From the NCBI GenBank assembly GCA_037447655.1, contig JBBHKE010001885.1, positions 5,783 to 18,499 of the forward strand: a stretch of 12,717 nucleotides of DNA, in the 5' to 3' direction. Made by a program: the position numbers and the translations under genes. This document shows positions 1 to 9,479 of the stretch, piece after piece. Numbering within the stretch: position 1 is the first letter of the stretch; every line of letters begins with the position of its first letter. Below the pieces are notes generated by a model. That model was not told where the DNA came from and made no database searches. It saw only the letters and a program-made list of their open reading frames with translations. The stretch comes from Zygnema cylindricum (Eukaryota > Streptophyta > Zygnematophyceae > Zygnematales > Zygnemataceae).

Positions 1-80
1 AACAATTCTTGTTATCGCTATCAATTTGTGTAATTTAGATAACAATTCTTGTTATTGCTAACGGTTTGTGTAATTTAGGT

Positions 81-114
81 AACAATTCTTGTTATTGCTT
101 TGTGTAATTTAGGT
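81..114 (+). repeat. Truncated 34-bp monomer
   Basis: This unit is 34 bp because about six bases are missing between TTATTGCT and TTGTGTAATTT, the stretch that reads AACTGT or AACGGT in neighbours. It is the largest length change I noticed in a single monomer; most others gain or lose only one or two bases. It also carries TTGC in place of TCGC. A simple deletion inside the variable stretch explains it. Confidence 0.9.
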
Positions 115-349
115 AACAATTCTTGTTAATGCTAACAATTTGTGTAATTTTGGTTGACAATTTGTGTTATCGCTAACTGTTTTGTAATTTAGGTAACAAT
201 TCTTGTTATCGCTAACTGTTTTGTAATTTAGGTAACAATTATTGTTATTGCTAACAGTTTGTGTAATTTAGGTAACAATTCTTGTTATCACTAACTGTTT
301 GTGTAATTTAGGTAACAATTCTTGTTATTTTAACTGTTTGTGTAATTTA

Positions 350-560
350 GGTAACAATTCTTGATATCCCTAATAGTTTGTGTAATTTAGGTGACAATTC
401 TTGATAATGCTAACAATTTGTGAAATTTAGGTAACTATTCTTGTTATCGCTAAGTGTTTTTGTAATTTAGGTAACAATTTTTTTTATCGCTAACAGGTTA
501 TTTAACCTAGTTAACAATTCTTGATATCGCTAACTTTTTGTGTAATTTAGGTAACAATTC
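350..560 (+). repeat. Older duplicated block (partner 1349-1559)
   Basis: About five monomers here are matched, in the same order, 999 bp downstream. The shared signature is TGATATCCCTAATAG, then an AATGC monomer, then a monomer ending TTTTTATCGCTAACA, then one with AACCTAG. Several substitutions separate the copies: the left reads CAGGTTATTTAACCTAG where the right reads CACGTTTTGTAACCTAG. Divergence is clearly higher than in the central duplications, so this looks like an older event, about 25 units apart. Confidence 0.65.
495..508 (+). repeat. Hairpin monomer variant AGGTTA/TAACCT
   Basis: Within the variable part of one monomer a perfect inverted repeat AGGTTA/TAACCT sits around two bases. 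It belongs to a rare monomer subtype in which a T-run before ATCGCTAACA is followed by AGGTT and AACCT. Close relatives are at 4853-4866, 8011-8024 and 10728-10741, and degenerate versions at about 1493-1509 and 10246-10262. The adjacent CTAGTT replaces the usual CTAGGT. Confidence 0.75.
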
Positions 561-569
561 TTGTTATCG

Positions 570-800
570 CTAACAATTTGTGATTTTTAGGCAACAATTT
601 ATTTTATCGCTAACAGTTTTTGTATTTTCGGTAACAATTCTTGTTATCGCTAACTATTTGTGTAATTTAGGTAAAAAAATTTGTTATCGCTAATTTTTTT
701 GTAATTTTTGGTAGCAATTCTTGTTAATGCTAACACTTTGTGTAATTTAGGTTAAAATTCTTTGTATCGCTAACAATTTGGGTAATTTAGGTAACAATTC
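570..800 (+). repeat. Duplicated block (partner 3130-3358)
   Basis: This run of nearly six monomers corresponds to 3130-3358 at an offset of 2558 bp (64 units minus 2). Shared markers are CAATTTATTTTATCGC, then a monomer with TAATTTTTTTGTAATTTTT, then TTAATGCTAACACTTTG, then GGTTAAAATTCTTT and AACAATTTGGG. Scattered substitutions separate the copies, so this exchange is older than those of the centre. Confidence 0.7.
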
Positions 801-1040
801 TTGTTATCGCTAACTGTTTAAGTAATTTAGGTAACAATTCTTGTTATCACTAACTTTTTTTGTAATTTAGGTGATAATTCTTGTTATCGGTAATTGTTTG
901 TGTAATTTAGGTAACAATTCTTGTTATCGCTAACTGTTTTTGTAATTTAGGTAACAATTCTTGTTATCACTAACTGTTTGTGTAATTAGGTAACATTTCT
1001 TGTTATCGCTAACTGTATGTGTAATTTAGGTAACAATTCT

Positions 1041-1200
1041 TGTTATCGCTATAAATTAGTGTAATTTAGATAACAATTCTTGTTATCGCTAACTTTTTGT
1101 GTAATTTAGGTAACAATTCTTGTTATCGCTAACAGTTTGTGTAATTTAGGTAACAATTCATGTTAATGCAAACAATTTGTGTAATTTAGGTTACAATTCT
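1041..1200 (+). repeat. Recent 160-bp duplication (partner 2880-3039)
   Basis: Four monomers, beginning with the unusual CTATAAATTAGTG unit and ending with TTAATGCAAACAATTTG and GGTTACAATTC, recur at 2880-3039 with a single substitution visible (A at 1150 in TTCATG against T in the copy). The match resumes on the other side of a missing unit: the one-base-deleted GTAATTAGG at 982-990 pairs with 2861-2869. The offset falls from 1879 to 1839 because one whole 40-bp monomer is present only in the left copy. Confidence 0.85.
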
Positions 1201-2879
1201 TACTATCGCTAACTGTTTGTATAATTTAGGTAACAATTCTTGTTATCGCCAACTGTTTTTGTAATTTAGGTTACAATTCTTGTTATTCCTAACAGTTTGT
1301 GTAACATAGGTAACAATTCTTGTTATCGCTATCTGTTTCTGTAATTTAGGTAATAATTCTTGATATCCCTAATAGTTTGTGTAATTTAGGTAACAATTTT
1401 TGTTAATGCTAACAATTTATGCAATTTAGGTAATAATTCTTGTTGTCGCTAACTGTTTTTGTAATTTAGGTAACAATTCTTTTTATCGCTAACACGTTTT
1501 GTAACCTAGGTAACAATTCTTGTTATCGCTAACAATTTGTGTAATTTAGGTAACAATTCTTGTTATCGCCAACAATTTGTGTAATTTAGGTTAGAATTTT
1601 TGTTATCTCTAACTATATGTGTAATTTAGGTAACAATTCTTGTTATCGCTAACTGTTTGTGTTATTTAGGTAACAATTCTTGATATTGCTAACAGTTTGT
1701 GTAATTTAGGTAATAATTCCTATTAATGTTATTAGTTTGTTTAATTTAGGTAACAATTCTTATTAATTCAAAAAAATTGTGTAATTAAGGTTAGAATTTT
1801 TGTTATCGCTAACATTTTGTGTAATTAAGGTAACAATTATTGTTATCGCTGACTATAAGTGTAATTTAGGTAACAATTCTTGTTATCGCTAACAATCTGT
1901 GTAATTTTTGGTAACAATTCTTGTTAATGCTAACACTTTGTGTAATTTAGGTGAAAATTCTTGTTATCGCTTACAATTTGTGTAATTTAGGTAACAATTA
2001 TTGTTATTGCTAACTATATGTGTAATTTAGGTAACAATTCTTGTTATCGCTAACTGTTTGTGTAATTGAGGTAAAAATTCTTGTTATCGCTAACTGTTTG
2101 TGTAATTTATGTGACAATTCTAGTTATCGCTAACAATTTGTGTAATTTAGGTAACAGTTCTTGATATCGCTAACTGTTTGTGTAATTTAGGTAACAATTC
2201 TTGTTATCGCTAACTATTTTTGTAATTTAGGTAACAGTTTTTGTTATCGCTAACTGTTTGTGTAATTTAGGTAACAATTCTTGATATTCTAATTGTTTTT
2301 GTAATTTAGGTAACAATTTTTGTTATCGCTAACTGTTTGTGTAATTTAGGTAACAATTATTGTTATCGCCAACTGTTTGTGTAATTTAGGTAACAATTCT
2401 TGTTATCGCTATCAATTTGTGTAATTTAGGTAACAATTATTGTTATCGCTAATTGTTTGTGTAATTTAGGTAACAATTCTTGTTTTCGCTAACTGTTTTT
2501 GTAATTTAGGTAACAATTCTTGTTAATGCTAACAATTTGTGTAATTTAGGTTACAATTCTTGTTATCGCTAACAGTTTGTGTAATTTAGGTAACAATTCT
2601 TGTTATCGCTGACTGTTTGTGTAATTTAGATAACAAATCTTGTTATCGTTAACAATTTGAGTAATTTAGGTAACAATTCTTGTAATCGCTAACTGTTTGT
2701 GTAATTTAGGTAACAATTCTTGTTATCGCTAACAATTTGTGTAATTTAGGCAACAATTTATTTTATCGCTAACTTTTTTTGTAATTTAGGTAATAATTCT
2801 TGTTATCGCTAACTGTTTTTGTTATTTAGGTAACAATTTTTGTTATCACTAACTGTTTGTGTAATTAGGTAACATTTCT

Positions 2880-3039
2880 TGTTATCGCTATAAATTAGTG
2901 TAATTTAGATAACAATTCTTGTTATCGCTAACTTTTTGTGTAATTTAGGTAACAATTCTTGTTATCGCTAACAGTTTGTGTAATTTAGGTAACAATTCTT
3001 GTTAATGCAAACAATTTGTGTAATTTAGGTTACAATTCT
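2880..3039 (+). repeat. Partner of 1041-1200 duplication
   Basis: This is the second copy of the four-monomer block with CTATAAATTAGTG. It differs from the first by one substitution. After 3039 the sequences part, with ACAATATGTG here against ACTGTTTGTAT there. Immediately upstream this copy lacks one complete monomer relative to the first, a clean in-register 40-bp indel. Confidence 0.85.
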
Positions 3040-3129
3040 TGTTATCGCTAACAATATGTGTAATTTAGGTTGACAATTTGTGTTATCGCTAACTGTTTGT
3101 GTAATTTAGGTAACAATTCTTGTTATCGC

Positions 3130-3358
3130 TAACTATTTTTGTAATTTAGGTAACAATTTATTTTATCGCTAACAGTATTTGTAATTTAGGTAACAATTCT
3201 TGTTATCGCTAACTGTTTGTGTAATTTAGGTAACAATTTTTGTTATCGCTAATTTTTTGTAATTTTTTGTAACAATTCTTGTTAATGCTAACACTTTGTG
3301 TAATTTAGGTTAAAATTCTTTTTATCGCTAACAATTTGGGTAATTTAGGTAACAATTC
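3130..3358 (+). repeat. Partner of 570-800 duplicated block
   Basis: This copy of the older block has CAATTTATTTTATCGC, a shortened AATTTTTTGTAATTTTTTG stretch, AACACTTTG and AACAATTTGGG in the same order as 570-800. It joins directly onto the near-identical block starting at about 3340-3350, so an exchange breakpoint lies close to its right end. Confidence 0.7.
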
Positions 3359-3804
3359 TTGTTATCACTAATTGTTTTTGTAATTAAGGTAACAATTCTT
3401 GTTATCGCTAACAATTTGTGTAATTTAGGTAACAATTTTTGTTATCGCTAACTGTTTGTGTAATTTAGGTAAAAATTCTTATTATCGCTAACTGTTTTTG
3501 TAATTTAGGTTACAATTCTTGTTAATGCTAACAATTTGTGTAATTTAGGTTACAATTCTTGTTATCGCTAACAGTTTGTGTAATTTAGGTAACAATTCTT
3601 GTTTTCCCTAATAGTTTGTGTAATTTAGGTCACAATTCTTGTTATCGCTAATTGTTTCTGTAATTTAGATAACAAATTTTGTTATTGCTAACTATTTGTG
3701 TAATTTAGGTAGGAATTCTTGTTATCGCTAACTGATTGTGTTATTTAGGTAGTAAATTTTGTTATCCCTAACTGTTTTTGTAATTTAGGTAATAATTCTT
3801 GTTA
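3345..3804 (+). repeat. Segmental duplication A1 (copies near 6985 and 8183)
   Basis: About 11 monomers here match 8183-8642 at an offset of 4838 with one substitution seen (ACAAATTTTG here, ACAATTTTTG there), and match 6983-7442 almost as well. The first five monomers also match 5025-5250. Signature units in order: ATCACTAATTG with GTAATTAAGG; AAAAATTCTTATTATCGC; TTAATGC followed by GGTTACAATTC; GTTTTCCCTAATAG; GGTCACAATTC; TTAGATAACAAA; GGTAGGAATTC; GTAGTAAATTTTG. The match ends at 3804, inside a monomer, where the sequence switches to the block shared with 5740. This makes a mosaic junction at about 3781-3804. Confidence 0.9.
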
Positions 3805-4440
3805 ATGCTAACAATTTTTGTAATATAGGTTACAATTCTTGTTATCGCTAACAATTTGTGTAATTTAGGTAACAATTCTTGTTATCGCTAACTCTTTGTG
3901 TAATTTAGGTAACAATTATTGTTATCGCTAACTGTTTCTGTAATTTAGGTAACAATTCTTATTAACGCTAACTGTTTTTGTAATTTAGGTAACAATTTTT
4001 GTCAACGCTAACAGTTTGTGTAATTTAGGTAACAATTCTTGTTTTCGCTAACTGTTTTTGTAATTTAGGAAAGGATTCTTGTTAATGCTAACAATTTGTG
4101 TTATTTAGGTAATAATTTTGGTTATCGCTAACTCTTTGTGTAATGAAGTTAAAAATTCTTGTTATCGTTAACTGTTTGTGTAATTTAGGTAACAATTCTT
4201 GATATCGCTAACTGTTTTTGTAATTTAGGTAAAAATTCCTGTTATCACTAACTCTTTTTGTAATTTAGGTAACAATTATTGTTATCGCTAACTGTTTGTG
4301 TAATTAAGGTAACAATTCTTGTTATCACTAACAATTTGTGTAATTTAGGTAACAATTCTTGTTAATGGTAACAATTTGTGTAATTTAGGTCACAATTCTT
4401 GTTATCGCTAATTGTTTGTGTAATTTAGGTAACAATTTTT
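3781..4440 (+). repeat. Segmental duplication B1, 660 bp (partner 5740-6399)
   Basis: This 660-bp stretch, 16.5 monomers, matches 5740-6399 with one visible substitution (GATATCGC at 4201 against GTTATCGC), at an offset of 1959 (49 units minus one base). Ordinary neighbouring monomers differ far more, so the two copies separated recently. Signature units include TTAACGC, GTCAACGC, GGAAAGGATTC, TAATTTTGGTTATCGC and GTAATGAAGTTAAAAATTC. From 4441 substitutions accumulate, and from about 4501 homology is only generic. Upstream of about 3765 the copies are unrelated beyond normal monomer similarity. Confidence 0.92.
4101..4235 (+). repeat. Local 3-monomer duplication (partner 4501-4635)
   Basis: The distinctive trio TTATTTAGGTAATAATTTTG, GTAATGAAGTTAAAAATTC and TTGATATCGCTAACTG recurs at 4501-4635, exactly 400 bp (ten units) away, with one substitution seen (ATCGTTAAC against ATCGCTAAC). 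At 5740-6399, the partner of the large 3781-4440 block, the equivalent of the second trio is absent. The 400-bp copy was therefore either made after or lost after the large duplication. Confidence 0.85.
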
Positions 4441-4500
4441 GTTATCGCTAACTGTTTGTGTATTTTAGGTAGCAATTCTTGTTATAGCTAATTATTTGTG

Positions 4501-4635
4501 TTATTTAGGTAATAATTTTGGTTATCGCTAACTCTTTGTGTAATGAAGTTAAAAATTCTTGTTATCGCTAACTGTTTGTGTAATTTAGGTAACAATTCTT
4601 GATATCGCTAACTGTTTTTGTAATTTAGGTAACAA
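4501..4635 (+). repeat. Partner of 4101-4235 duplication
   Basis: This is the second copy of the GTAATGAAGTT trio. It begins exactly where homology between the large block at 3781 and its partner at 5740 fades. An exchange junction within the array at about 4440-4510 is the simplest reading. Confidence 0.85.
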
Positions 4636-4820
4636 TTCTTGTTATCGCTAACTGTTTGAGTAATTTAGGCAACAATTCTTGTTATCGCTAACTGTTTCTG
4701 TAATTTAGGTAACAATTCTTGTTATCGCTAACAATTTGTGTAATTTAGGTAACAATTCTTGTTATCGCTAACTGTTTCTGTAATTTAGGTAACAATTCTT
4801 GTTATCGCTAACAATTTGTG

Positions 4821-5250
4821 TAATTTAGGTAACAATTTTTTTTATCGCTAACAGGTTCTGTAACCTAGGTAACAATTCTGTTTATCGCTAAGAATTTGTG
4901 TAATTCAGGTAACAATTCTTGTTATCGCTAACTGTTTTTGTAAATTAGGTAACAATTCTTGTTAATGCTAACTGCTTGTGTAATTTAGGTATCAATTCTT
5001 GTTATCGCTAACAATTTGTGTAATTTAGGTAACAATTCTTGTTATCACTAATTGTTTTTGTAATTAAGGTAACAATTCTTGTTATCGCTAACAATTTGTG
5101 TAATTTAGGTAACAATTTTTGTTATCGCTAACTGTTTGTGTAATTTAGGTAAAAATTCTTATTATCGCTAACTGTTTTTGTAATTTAGGTTACAATTCTT
5201 GTTAATGCTAACAATTTGTGTAATTTAGGTTACAATTCTTGTTATCGCTA
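4821..5250 (+). repeat. Segmental duplication C1, 430 bp (partner 7979-8408)
   Basis: Nearly eleven monomers correspond to 7979-8408 at an offset of 3158 (79 units minus 2), with about six substitutions counted by eye. Signature units are AACAGGTTCTGTAACCTAGG, CTAAGAATTTG with GTAATTCAGG, GTAAATTAGG, and AACTGCTTGTG, then the ATCACTAATTG run. From about 5025 to 5250 it is also identical to 3345-3570 at 1680 bp (42 units). Homology ends at about 5251, where this copy reads CTGTTTCTG and the partners read CAGTTTGTG. Confidence 0.9.
4853..4866 (+). repeat. Hairpin monomer variant AGGTT/AACCT
   Basis: The inverted repeat AGGTT/AACCT flanks the four bases CTGT, followed by the palindrome CCTAGG. 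It is the same monomer subtype as 495-508 and the direct duplicate of 8011-8024. The following monomer also carries a matched rare variant, CTAAGAATTTG. Confidence 0.8.
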
Positions 5251-5739
5251 ACTGTTTCTGTAATTTAGGTAACAATTCTTGTTATCGCTAACTGTTTGTG
5301 TAATTCAGGTAACAATTCTTGTTATCGCTAACTATTTGTGTAATTTAGGTAATAATTATTGTTATCGCTAACTATTTGTGTAATTTAGGTTACAATTCTT
5401 GTTTTCGCGTACTGTTTTTGTAATTTAGGTAATAATTCTTGATAATGCTAACAATTTGTGTAAATAGGTTACAATTCTTGTTATCGCAAACAATTTGTGT
5501 AATTTAGGTAATAATTATTGTTATCGCTAACTTTTTTTGTAATTTAGGTAACAATTCTTGTTATCGCTAACTGTTTGTGTAACTTAGGTAACAATTCTTG
5601 TCATCGCTAACTGTTTGTGTAATTTAGGTAACAATTCTTGTTATCGCTAACTGTTTTTGTAATTTAGGTAATAATTATTGTTATCGCTAACTATTTGTGT
5701 AATTTAGGTAACAATTCTTGTTTTCGTTTACTGTTTTTG

Positions 5740-6399
5740 TAATTTAGGTAATAATTCTTGTTAATGCTAACAATTTTTGTAATATAGGTTACAATTCTTG
5801 TTATCGCTAACAATTTGTGTAATTTAGGTAACAATTCTTGTTATCGCTAACTCTTTGTGTAATTTAGGTAACAATTATTGTTATCGCTAACTGTTTCTGT
5901 AATTTAGGTAACAATTCTTATTAACGCTAACTGTTTTTGTAATTTAGGTAACAATTTTTGTCAACGCTAACAGTTTGTGTAATTTAGGTAACAATTCTTG
6001 TTTTCGCTAACTGTTTTTGTAATTTAGGAAAGGATTCTTGTTAATGCTAACAATTTGTGTTATTTAGGTAATAATTTTGGTTATCGCTAACTCTTTGTGT
6101 AATGAAGTTAAAAATTCTTGTTATCGTTAACTGTTTGTGTAATTTAGGTAACAATTCTTGTTATCGCTAACTGTTTTTGTAATTTAGGTAAAAATTCCTG
6201 TTATCACTAACTCTTTTTGTAATTTAGGTAACAATTATTGTTATCGCTAACTGTTTGTGTAATTAAGGTAACAATTCTTGTTATCACTAACAATTTGTGT
6301 AATTTAGGTAACAATTCTTGTTAATGGTAACAATTTGTGTAATTTAGGTCACAATTCTTGTTATCGCTAATTGTTTGTGTAATTTAGGTAACAATTTTT
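5740..6399 (+). repeat. Segmental duplication B2 (partner 3781-4440)
   Basis: This is the second copy of the 660-bp block. All rare monomers (TTAACGC, GTCAACGC, GGAAAGGATTC, GTAATGAAGTT, AAATTCCTG with ATCACTAACTC, TTAATGGTAAC) are present in identical order. Just upstream (5680-5739) the sequence differs from 3721-3780, with TTTTCGTTTACTG here, so the left breakpoint is at about 5735-5740. Confidence 0.92.
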
Positions 6400-6589
6400 G
6401 TTATCGCTAACTGTTTGTGTAATTTAGGTAGCAATTCTTGTTATCGCTAACTATTTGTGTTATTTAGGTTATAATTTTTGTTATCTCTAACTGTTTGTGT
6501 AATTTAGTTAAAAATTATTGTTATCGCTAACTCTTAGTGTAATTTAGGTAACAATTCTTGATATCGCGAACTGTTTTTGTAATTTAGGT

Positions 6590-6949
6590 AACAATTCTTG
6601 TTATCGCTAACTGTTTTTGTAATTTAGGTAACAATTCTTGTTATCGCTAACTGTTTGTGTAATTTAGGTAACAATTCTTGTTATCGCTAACTATTTATGT
6701 AATTTAGGTAACAATTCTTGTTATCGCTAACTGTTTGTGTAATTTAGGTAACAATTCTTGTTATCGCTAACTGTTTGTGTAATTTAGGTAACAATTCTTG
6801 TTATCGCTAACTGTTTGTGTAATTTAGGTAACAATTCTTGTTATCGCTAACAGTTTGTGTAATTTAGGTAACAATTCTTGTTATCGCTAACTGTTTGTGT
6901 AATTTAGGTAACAATTCTTGTTATCGCTAACTGTTTGTGTAATTTAGGT
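6590..6949 (+). repeat. Homogenised core: nine near-consensus monomers
   Basis: Nine consecutive 40-bp units carry only about four departures from consensus in 360 bases (one in the first unit, CTATTTATG in the third, CAGTTTG in the seventh). Units two, four, five, six, eight and nine are perfect copies of one another. No other stretch in the window is this uniform; elsewhere neighbouring monomers usually differ at several positions. It ends at 6950 with a unit that has lost one T (AACAATCTTG). This run looks like the most recent local amplification. Confidence 0.9.
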
Positions 6950-6960
6950 AACAATCTTGT

Positions 6961-7800
6961 TATCGCTAACAATTTGTGTAATTTAGGTAACAATTCTTGT
7001 TATCACTAATTGTTTTTGTAATTAAGGTAACAATTCTTGTTATCGCTAACAATTTGTGTAATTTAGGTAACAATTTTAGTTATCGCTAACTGTTTGTGTA
7101 ATTTAGGTAAAAATTCTTATTATCGCTAACTGTTTTTGTAATTTAGGTTACAATTCTTGTTAATGCTAACAATTTGTGTAATTTAGGTTACAATTCTTGT
7201 TATCGCTAACAGTTTGTGTAATTTAGGTAACAATTCTTGTTTTCCCTAATAGTTTGTGTAATTTGGTCACAATTCTTGTTATTGCTAATTGTTTCTGTAA
7301 TTTAGATAACAATTTTTGTTATTGCTAACTATTTGTGTAATTTAGGTAGGAATTCTTGATATCGCTAACTGATTGTGTTATTTAGGTAGTAAATTTTGTT
7401 ATCCCTAACTGTTTTTGTAATTTAGGTAAGAATTCTTGTTATCGCTAACTGTTTTTGTAATTTAGGTAACAATTCTTTTTATCGCTAACTGTTTGTGTAA
7501 TTTAGGTAACAATTTTTGTTTTCGCTAACAATTTGTGTAATATAGGTAAGAATTCTTGTTATCGCTAACAAATTGTGTAATTTAGGTAACAATTCTTATT
7601 AATGCAAACAATTTTTTTTATTTAGGTTACAATTCTTGTTATCGCTAACAGTTTGTGTAATTTATGTAACAATTCTTCTTATCGTTAACTGTTTTTGTAA
7701 TTTAGGTAACAATTTTTGTTATCGCTAACTGTTTCTGTAATTTAGGTAGCAATTCTTGTTATCACTAACTTTTTGGGTTATTTAGGTAACAATTTTTTGT
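6961..7800 (+). repeat. Segmental duplication D1, 840 bp (partner 8161-9000)
   Basis: Twenty-one monomers correspond to 8161-9000 at an offset of 1200-1201 (30 units). Line-by-line comparison shows about six substitutions, one base lost near 7265 (TTTGGTCAC against TTTAGGTCAC) and one extra T near 7797. The copies are therefore about 99% identical. The first 480 bases are also shared with 3345-3804. Rare units such as GTTTTCCCTAATAG, GTAGTAAATTTTG, AAACAATTTTTTTTATTTAGG and CTTTTTGGGTTATTTAGG make the correspondence unambiguous. Confidence 0.93.
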
Positions 7801-7930
7801 TATCTGCAAACTTTTTGTGTAATTTTGGTAACAATTCTTGTTATCACAAACTGTTTTGGTAATTTAGGTAACAATTCTTGTTATCGCTAACTTTTGTGTA
7901 ACATAGGTTACTATTTTTGTTATCGCTAAC
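7801..7930 (+). repeat. Duplicated three-monomer block (partner 9480-9609)
   Basis: The block GCAAACTTTTTGTG with GTAATTTTGG, then ATCACAAACTGTTTTGG, then CTAACTTTTGTGTAA and GGTTACTATTTTTG recurs at 9480-9609, 1679 bp away. It directly follows the 840-bp block at 6961-7800. After that block's partner, 480 bp (12 units, 9001-9480) intervene before this block reappears. Either 12 monomers were deleted in the left lineage or inserted in the right. Confidence 0.85.
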
Positions 7931-7978
7931 AGTTTGTGTAATTTAGGTAACATTTCTTGTTATCGCTAACTGTTTTTT

Positions 7979-8408
7979 TAATTTAGGTAACAATTTATTT
8001 TATCGCTAACAGGTTCTGTAACCTAGGTAACAATTCTTGTTATCGCTAAGAATTTGTGTAATTCAGGTAACAATTCTTGTTATCGCTAACTGTTTTTGTA
8101 AATTAAGTAACAATTCTTGTTAATGCTAACTGCTTGTGTAATTTAGGTAACAATTCTTGTTATCGCTAACAATTTGTGTAATTTAGGTAACAATTCTTGT
8201 TATCACTAATTGTTTTTGTAATTAAGGTAACAATTCTTGTTATCGCTAACAATTTGTGTAATTTAGGTAACAATTTTTGTTATCGCTAACTGTTTGTGTA
8301 ATTTAGGTAAAAATTCTTATTATCGCTAACTGTTTTTGTAATTTAGGTTACAATTCTTGTTAATGCTAACAATTTGTGTAATTTAGGTTACAATTCTTGT
8401 TATCGCTA
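7979..8408 (+). repeat. Segmental duplication C2 (partner 4821-5250)
   Basis: This is the second copy of the 430-bp block. It runs directly into the right copy of the 840-bp block: 8161-8408 belongs to both. Blocks from three different distances overlap here, showing repeated rounds of exchange layered on one another. Confidence 0.9.
8011..8024 (+). repeat. Hairpin monomer variant AGGTT/AACCT
   Basis: AGGTT-CTGT-AACCT followed by AGG is the same as at 4853-4866, as expected from the surrounding duplication. The T-rich TTTATTTTATCGC precedes it as in the other members of the subtype. Confidence 0.8.
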
Positions 8409-9000
8409 ACAGTTTGTGTAATTTAGGTAACAATTCTTGTTTTCCCTAATAGTTTGTGTAATTTAGGTCACAATTCTTGTTATCGCTAATTGTTTCTGTA
8501 ATTTAGATAACAATTTTTGTTATTGCTAACTATTTGTGTAATTTAGGTAGGAATTCTTGTTATCGCTAACTGATTGTGTTATTTAGGTAGTAAATTTTGT
8601 TATCCCTAACTGTTTTTGTAATTTAGGTAATAATTCTTGTTATCGCTAACTGTTTTTGTAATTTAGGTAACAATTCTTTTTATCGCTAACTGTTTGTGTA
8701 ATTTAGGTAACAATTTTTGTTATCGCTAACAATTTGTGTAATATAGGTAAGAATTCTTGTTATCGCTAACAAATTGTGTAATTTAGGTAACAATTCTTAT
8801 TAATGCAAACAATTTTTTTTATTTAGGTTACAATTCTTGTTATCGCTAACAGTTTGTGTAATTTATGTAACAATTCTTCTTATCGTTAACTGTTTTTGTA
8901 ATTTAGGTAACAATTTTTGTTATCGCTAACTGTTTGTGTAATTTAGGTAGCAATTCTTGTTATCACTAACTTTTTGGGTTATTTAGGTAACAATTTTTGT
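8161..9000 (+). repeat. Segmental duplication D2 (partner 6961-7800)
   Basis: This is the right copy of the 840-bp block. It matches the 3345-3804 block slightly better than the left copy does, keeping TTTAGGTCAC, GTTATCGCTAATTG and TTGTTATCGCTAACTGATTG where 6961-7800 has changes. On that basis it is the less altered copy. Confidence 0.93.
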
Positions 9001-9479
9001 TATCGCTAACTTTTTGTGTAATTTAGGTAGCAATTCTTGTTATCGCTAACAATTTGTGTAATTTAGGTAACAATCCTTGTTATCGCTTACTGTTTTTGTT
9101 ATTTAGGTAAAAATTCTTGTTAATGCTAACAATTTGTGTAATTTAGGTCACAATTCTTGTTATCGCTAACTACTTGTGTAATTTAGGTCACAATTCTTGT
9201 TATCGCTAATAATTTGTGTAATTTAGGTAACAATTTTTGTTATCGCTAACAGTTTGTGTAATTTAGGTAACAAAATTTGTTATCTCTAACTATTTTTGTA
9301 ATTTAGGTAACAATTCTTGTTAATGCTAACAATTTGTGTAATTTAGGTCACAATTCTTGTTATCGCTAACTATTTGTGTAATTTAGGTAACAATTCTTGT
9401 TTTCGCTAACTGTTTGTGTAATTAAGGTAACAATTCTTGTTGTCGCTAACAATTTGTGTAATTTAGGTAACAATTCTTG

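Larger units (their letters stand above)
1..3340 (+). repeat. Left domain: heterogeneous 40-bp monomers
   Basis: This stretch is satellite only, with no gene in any frame. Monomers differ from one another more than in the centre. Substitutions cluster in the variable stretch (unit positions 22-28), and odd units such as ATAAATTAGTG (1051-1061) and AAAAAAATTGTG (about 1770-1781) occur. Duplicated blocks here are short: 350-560 with 1349-1559, 1041-1200 with 2880-3039, and 570-800 with 3130-3358. The pattern suggests an older, less recently homogenised part of the array. The right border near 3340 is where a near-identical block shared with the centre begins. Confidence 0.75.

Noticed and set aside
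154-182. Bacterial promoter with TTGACA (also near 3069)
   Set aside because: TTGACA arises from one change in the unit start, GGTTGACAATT. No -10 element lies at proper spacing and there is no downstream gene.
6961-9000. Transposon with long direct terminal repeats
   Set aside because: The 840-bp blocks separated by 1200 bp consist of the same 40-bp satellite, as does everything between them. There are no terminal motifs, target duplications or coding sequence, so unequal exchange is sufficient.
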